Shown piece after piece: positions 59,500-64,000 of a DNA stretch of 64,000 nucleotides (positions within the stretch are counted from its first letter, which is position 1; every line of letters begins with the position of its first letter). The notes beneath the pieces are model-generated. The model worked only from the letters and a program-made list of their open reading frames with translations, was not told where the DNA came from and ran no database searches. The position numbers and the translations under genes were made by a program. The DNA is from Pseudomonadota bacterium (GTDB lineage Bacteria > Pseudomonadota > Alphaproteobacteria > Acetobacterales > Acetobacteraceae): positions 186,001-250,000 of the forward strand of contig JAJZBM010000001.1 in NCBI GenBank assembly GCA_021798915.1. The letters run 5' to 3'.

Positions 59500-59766
59500 A
59501 TGGCCGGATTTCGGGTGCATCTCCTCTACTTCGCCTGGCTGCGCGAGCGCATCGGCCGCGGCGAGGAGGAAGTCGAAGTGCCGGGGGAGATCCGCACCCT
59601 CGGCGCGCTCAGCGCCTGGCTTGCCGCCCGCGGCCCGGGCTATGCGAGCGCGTTTGCCGCCGGCAAGGCGGTTCGCGCCGCCGTCAACCAGGGTTTCGCC
59701 GGACCCGAGGCGGCGATCGGCCCCGGCGACGAAGTGGCATTCTTCCCCCCGGTCACTGGCGGCTGA
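59500..59766 (+). CDS. moaD: Molybdopterin converting factor subunit 1
   Basis: VHLLYFAWLRERIG, VAAVNQGFA-like (RAAVNQGFA), GDEVAFFPPVTGG C-terminus. Confidence 0.95.
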   Translation: MAGFRVHLLYFAWLRERIGRGEEEVEVPGEIRTLGALSAWLAARGPGYASAFAAGKAVRAAVNQGFAGPEAAIGPGDEVAFFPPVTGG

Positions 59767-60231
59767 ATGCTCCGTATCCGCGTCCAGGAAGCGCCGTTCG
59801 ACATCGCCGCCGAATTCGCGGCCCTCACCGCCGGGCGTGTCGATATCGGCGGCATCGGGTGTTTCGTCGGCACGGTGCGCGGCGATGTCGCCGGCCGGGA
59901 TCTCGCGGCGATGACGCTCGAGCACTACCCGGCGATGACCGAGCGCGCGCTGGCCGCGATCGCCGCCGAAGCGGAGAGACGCTGGGCGCTGCTCGGGGGC
60001 ACGATCATCCACCGCGTCGGGCGTCTTCCACCGGGCGCGCCGATCGTCCTGGTGCTGGCCGCCGCGCGCCATCGCCAGGCGGCGCTGGATGCGACCGGAT
60101 TTCTGATCGACTGGCTGAAAACCAGGGCGCCGTTCTGGAAGAAGGAAAGCTTCACCGATGGCGGCGAAGCCTGGGTCGAGGCCCGCCTCGAGGACGAGGC
60201 CGCGGCGGCGCGGCACGAAATCCCGAAATAA
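59767..60231 (+). CDS. moaE: Molybdenum cofactor biosynthesis protein MoaE
   Basis: GGIGCFVGTVRGDV, LEHYPAMTERALAAIAAEAERRW, IIHRVGRLPPGAPIVLVLAAARHRQAALDA, PFWKKE. Confidence 0.96.
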   Translation: MLRIRVQEAPFDIAAEFAALTAGRVDIGGIGCFVGTVRGDVAGRDLAAMTLEHYPAMTERALAAIAAEAERRWALLGGTIIHRVGRLPPGAPIVLVLAAARHRQAALDATGFLIDWLKTRAPFWKKESFTDGGEAWVEARLEDEAAAARHEIPK

Positions 60232-60245
60232 AGTTTTTCTCCCGC

Positions 60246-63089
60246 CTACCCCCGGGCGGCGCGGCGGCGGGTCGGGGCGGGGACGGGGAGGGGGGCGGTG
60301 TCCTCGGGCGGCGTCAGGGCCTGGAGCAGGGCGGCGCGCAACTGGATCAATTTCTGCTCGTTCTCGATCTTCAGCCCGAACACGTCCTTGACATAGAACA
60401 CGTCCACCGCGCGCACGCCGTAGGTGGTGACATGGGCGGAGGCGATCTGAAGGCCGAGCGCGCTGATCCGGGCGGTGACGTCGTGGAGCAGGCCGGGGCG
60501 GTCGCGGCCATTGACCTCGAGCACGGTGTAGGTGCTGGAGGCGTGGTTATCGACGACGACGCGCGGCGGCACATGGATCGCGCGCATGCGGCTGCCGATG
60601 ATGCCGCGCGAGAGCTTGCGGATTTCGCTGGCGAGGCGGAGCCGCCCGGACAGCGTCTGCTCGATCAGCACCGAGAGCCGCGCCAGGCGATGCGGGGCAT
60701 CGAAAGCGCCGCCGCTGGTATCCTGGATCCAGAACACGTCGAGCGCCATGCCGTTGGTCATGGTGTGGATGCGGGCATCGACGATGGAGGCACCGGCGAT
60801 GGCGAGGGCGCCGGCGATGCGGCTGAACAGACCGGCATGGTCTTCGGTGTAGATCGTCACCTCGGTCACCGCGCGCGCCGGCAGCGGCTCGGAGGAAACC
60901 ACCAGCCGCTCGCCGCGCGCCTCCGCAGTGCGGATCATCGCGGCGTGGCGGGCATGGGTCGGCGGGTCGAAGGAGAGCCAGTAGCTCGGATAGCCAAGCC
61001 CGAGGAAATGGTCGAGATCGGGTTGCGGCCAATCCGCGAGGATCTCGGCGAGAGCGGCGCGGGCGCGGCTGACGCGGGTATCGCGCTCGGTGGTGGCGAG
61101 CCCGCCCTCGAGCACTTCCATCACCCGGCCGAAGATTTCGCGCAGCAAGGTCGCCTTCCAGCCATTCCACACCTTGGGCGAGACGGCGCGCATGTCGGCG
61201 ACGGTGAGCACCAGCAAAAGCCGCAGCCGCTCCGGCGACTGGATGGTGTCGGCGAGGTCGAGGATGGTTTTCGGGTCGTCGATGTCGCGCTTGAAAGCGG
61301 TCTGGCTCAGCAGAAGATGATGCAGCACGAGCCAGGAGACCATCTCGGTCTCCTCCGCCGAGAGACCGAGCGCCGGGCCGACCTCGAGGGCGATCTCGGC
61401 GCCGATCTCGGAATGATCGCCGCCGCGCCCCTTGGCGATGTCATGCAGCAGCATCGCGACATAGAGCGCGCGGCGCGATTGCAGATGATCGACGAGGCCG
61501 GTCGCGACCGGGGCGATTTCGGCGAGGTCGCCCTGTTCGAGCTGGTTGAGCACCCGCACCGCCTCGATGGTGTGCTCATCGACGGTGAAAACGTGATAGG
61601 TGTCGAACTGCATCTGCCCGACGACGCGCGCCCAGTCGGGCAGAAAGCGCGAGAGGAAGCCGGTCTCGTTGAGCACGCCGAGCCAGCGCGCGCCATCCGG
61701 CCGGGCCGGCGCGCCGCGATAGGCGAGGGGGGGGCGCCCGCAGAGGAGATCGAGAAATAGCGCCGCCGCTTCGGGGTCATGGCGGAGCAGGACGCCGGCG
61801 CGCTCGTTGCGGATCAGGCCGCGCAGCGCCAGCGGGTGGAGATCGAGGCCGCGGTCGCGGGCGATTTGCAGAAGGCGCAGCGTCTGGCGCGGCGCGTGCT
61901 CGAAGCCTTGTCCCGGCGCCGGCAGAAGCTTGCCGTCGGCGAGCACGAAACCGGCTTCGAGCAAGGCCGGATCGGTTTCCGCAGCCAGCGCCGGCGGGCC
62001 GAGGGCAGCACGCAGGAGCGCGGGTTCGAGCACGCCGGAGACGCGGACGATTTCGCGCGCGGTGAGGAAATAATGCCGCATGAAGCGCTCGACCCCGTCC
62101 TGGCGGCCGTGTCGCGTGTAGCCCATGCGGGCGCCGACCACCGGCTGGAGATCGAAGGTCAGCCGCTCCTCGGCGCGACCGGCGACGTAATGGAGATGAA
62201 AGCGCAGCGTCCAGAGGAAATTCCACGACCGCCGCGCGAGACGCAGCTCGGTTTCGGTCAGGAGCTTGGCGCCCGGGCCGTGATCGCTGGCGAGATCCTC
62301 GAAGCGCGCGATGCCGAGGGTCGCGCGCGCGATCCAGTACAGCGTTTGCAGATCGCGGAGACCGCCGCGGCCCTCCTTGATATTGGGCTCGACGAGGAAG
62401 GGGTTGTCGCCGAAGCGGCGATGACGGGCTTCGCGCTCGGCTTGCTTGGCGGCGATGAACTCCCCCGGCGAAGCGGCGCAAAAGGCGCCGAAGCGAGTTT
62501 GGAAATCATCATAAAGCGCGCGTTCACCGGCGAGGAAGCGGGAGTCGAGCAGGGTCGTGCGAATGGTGATGTCGCTGGCGGCGGCATCGAGACATTGCTC
62601 GACCGAACGCGTCGCATGGCCGACCTTGAGGCCGAGATCCCAGAGGAAATAGAGCATGAACTCGACGATGCGCAGCGTTCCCGGACTCGGCTCGCTCGCG
62701 GTGATGAAGAGCAGATCGAGATCGGAAAACGGCGCCAGCATGCCACGGCCATAGCCGCCGGTCGCGATCAGGGCGAGCGGCTCGGGGGTGCCGCTGACCT
62801 GAACGGCATGGGTATGGAGGGCCGAGACCAGCCCGTCGGTGAGTTCGGCGAGCAATTGCGCGGCCTGCAGGCCGGCGAGCCGCCCCTGCTCGAACACCTC
62901 GCGGACATGCGCCTGAATGCGGGCGAGATGGCGGCGAAAGACGCCGAACGCCGCGTCGCGCGCGCGCGACTCACCACCCTCGTCGCCGCCCGCACTCCCG
63001 CCGCCGAGATCGGCGAGGGAGCGGACAAGCTCGGAAGAGGCGCTTTCAGGCAGCAGCGGGAGGGTCGAGGTCAACATCATCGATATCAT
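60246..63089 (-). CDS. glnD: [Protein-PII] uridylyltransferase
   Basis: [58 protein letters not shown], two C-terminal ACT domains. Confidence 0.96.
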   Translation of the reverse strand: MISMMLTSTLPLLPESASSELVRSLADLGGGSAGGDEGGESRARDAAFGVFRRHLARIQAHVREVFEQGRLAGLQAAQLLAELTDGLVSALHTHAVQVSGTPEPLALIATGGYGRGMLAPFSDLDLLFITASEPSPGTLRIVEFMLYFLWDLGLKVGHATRSVEQCLDAAASDITIRTTLLDSRFLAGERALYDDFQTRFGAFCAASPGEFIAAKQAEREARHRRFGDNPFLVEPNIKEGRGGLRDLQTLYWIARATLGIARFEDLASDHGPGAKLLTETELRLARRSWNFLWTLRFHLHYVAGRAEERLTFDLQPVVGARMGYTRHGRQDGVERFMRHYFLTAREIVRVSGVLEPALLRAALGPPALAAETDPALLEAGFVLADGKLLPAPGQGFEHAPRQTLRLLQIARDRGLDLHPLALRGLIRNERAGVLLRHDPEAAALFLDLLCGRPPLAYRGAPARPDGARWLGVLNETGFLSRFLPDWARVVGQMQFDTYHVFTVDEHTIEAVRVLNQLEQGDLAEIAPVATGLVDHLQSRRALYVAMLLHDIAKGRGGDHSEIGAEIALEVGPALGLSAEETEMVSWLVLHHLLLSQTAFKRDIDDPKTILDLADTIQSPERLRLLLVLTVADMRAVSPKVWNGWKATLLREIFGRVMEVLEGGLATTERDTRVSRARAALAEILADWPQPDLDHFLGLGYPSYWLSFDPPTHARHAAMIRTAEARGERLVVSSEPLPARAVTEVTIYTEDHAGLFSRIAGALAIAGASIVDARIHTMTNGMALDVFWIQDTSGGAFDAPHRLARLSVLIEQTLSGRLRLASEIRKLSRGIIGSRMRAIHVPPRVVVDNHASSTYTVLEVNGRDRPGLLHDVTARISALGLQIASAHVTTYGVRAVDVFYVKDVFGLKIENEQKLIQLRAALLQALTPPEDTAPLPVPAPTRRRAARG

Positions 63090-64000
63090 ATTCCTTCGGA
63101 CAGGGCCGCGTCCGCAAGCATTTCGCGCAAACGATAGCAGGTTTCGAGCGCCTCTTTTGGCGTCAATTGGTCGGGATCGAGTTCGGCCAGCGCCGCCAGC
63201 ACGCGGCCGGCGGCCGGCGCCAGGGCGACGGCGGCCGGCTTCGCGTTCGCGACCGCGGCGAAAAGCGGCAGTTCGGCATCCGCGGTGAGGCCGGCGGCGC
63301 GTTTTTCGAGAGCGGCGAGCACGTCCCCGGCGCGGCGCACCACCGGCGCCGGCACCCCGGCTAGCCGCGCGACATGCACCCCCCAGGAGCGGCCGGCGAC
63401 GCCGGCGATGACCTCATGCAGGAACACGACGCTGCCTTTGTATTCCACGACCCGCATGGTGTGCGGCGAAAGCCGCGGCAATTCGCTGGTCAGGCGCGAA
63501 AGTTCGTGAAAATGGGTGGCGAAGATGCAGCGCGCCCGCAACGTCGTGTGCAGCGCCTCGAGCACCGCCCAGGCGATCGCGAGCCCATCCAGCGTCGCCG
63601 TACCACGGCCGATCTCATCGATCACGATGAGCGAATTGGGCCCCGCCTGATGGAGGATGGCGGCGGTTTCGGTCATCTCCACCATGAAGGTGCTCTGGCC
63701 GCGCGCCAGGTCATCGGCGCCGCCGACACGCGAAAAGAGCTTGTCGACGATGCCGATCTCGGCTTCGGCCGCCGGCACTGGCAGGCCGGCCTGGGCGAGA
63801 ATGGCGATGAGCGCGTTTTGGCGGAGAAAAGTCGATTTGCCGGCCATGTTCGGCCCGGTCAGCAACAGCACGCGCCGCTCGGGCGAGAGATCGCAGTCAT
63901 TGGGCACGAAACGCGCCTTGCCGGCGAGCGCCGCCTCGACCACCGGATGCCGGCCGGCGACGACGCGAAAGGCGCCATCCTCGCGGATCACCGGCCGGCA
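63086..64000 (-). CDS. mutS: DNA mismatch repair protein MutS (5' part outside the window)
   Basis: [11 protein letters not shown]-like ([21 protein letters not shown]), [43 protein letters not shown]; frame open to window end. Confidence 0.96.
   Translation of the reverse strand, partial: CRPVIREDGAFRVVAGRHPVVEAALAGKARFVPNDCDLSPERRVLLLTGPNMAGKSTFLRQNALIAILAQAGLPVPAAEAEIGIVDKLFSRVGGADDLARGQSTFMVEMTETAAILHQAGPNSLIVIDEIGRGTATLDGLAIAWAVLEALHTTLRARCIFATHFHELSRLTSELPRLSPHTMRVVEYKGSVVFLHEVIAGVAGRSWGVHVARLAGVPAPVVRRAGDVLAALEKRAAGLTADAELPLFAAVANAKPAAVALAPAAGRVLAALAELDPDQLTPKEALETCYRLREMLADAALSEGI

Noticed and set aside
59859-61760. 633-aa plus-strand ORF opposite glnD
   Set aside because: Shadow translation of moaE/glnD region, rich in G/E/R/H, no domain.

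Overview
High-GC alphaproteobacterial chromosomal segment. An Acetobacteraceae/Rhodospirillales-like origin is inferred from gene content and order, not proven. Most of the window is ordinary and gene-dense: lptF-lptG-lptD-surA-rsmA, paaABCDE, rpsT/dnaA, phaA/phaB/phaR/phaC-like, xseB-ispA-tlyA, pyrE, uvrC-pgsA-mobB-moaD-moaE, glnD and mutS. Accessory or less ordinary parts are: (i) a DeoR-type regulator divergent from deoC, a four-gene sugar ABC transporter, a DUF4432/mutarotase-like gene and a ribokinase-like gene (4.1-12.5 kb), probably for deoxyribose or another aldolase-cleaved pentose; (ii) an aminotransferase gene flanked by two inverted, decayed IS256-family transposase remnants plus a truncated ABC ATPase fragment (16.5-18.75 kb); (iii) a PEP-CTERM secreted protein; (iv) a family of about 120-bp intergenic three-hairpin elements (four full or half copies), one lying where pdxA is often found; (v) a second intergenic palindrome family (GTCCAGGGCAGAGCCCTGGCC-like); (vi) a PhaE-like/PhaC-like pair with a long out-of-frame overlap; (vii) an orphan lower-GC gene with a possible PD-(D/E)XK-like motif next to an XRE regulator. 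No tRNA, rRNA or CRISPR array was recognised. All family calls come from reading the translations; no database search was possible.
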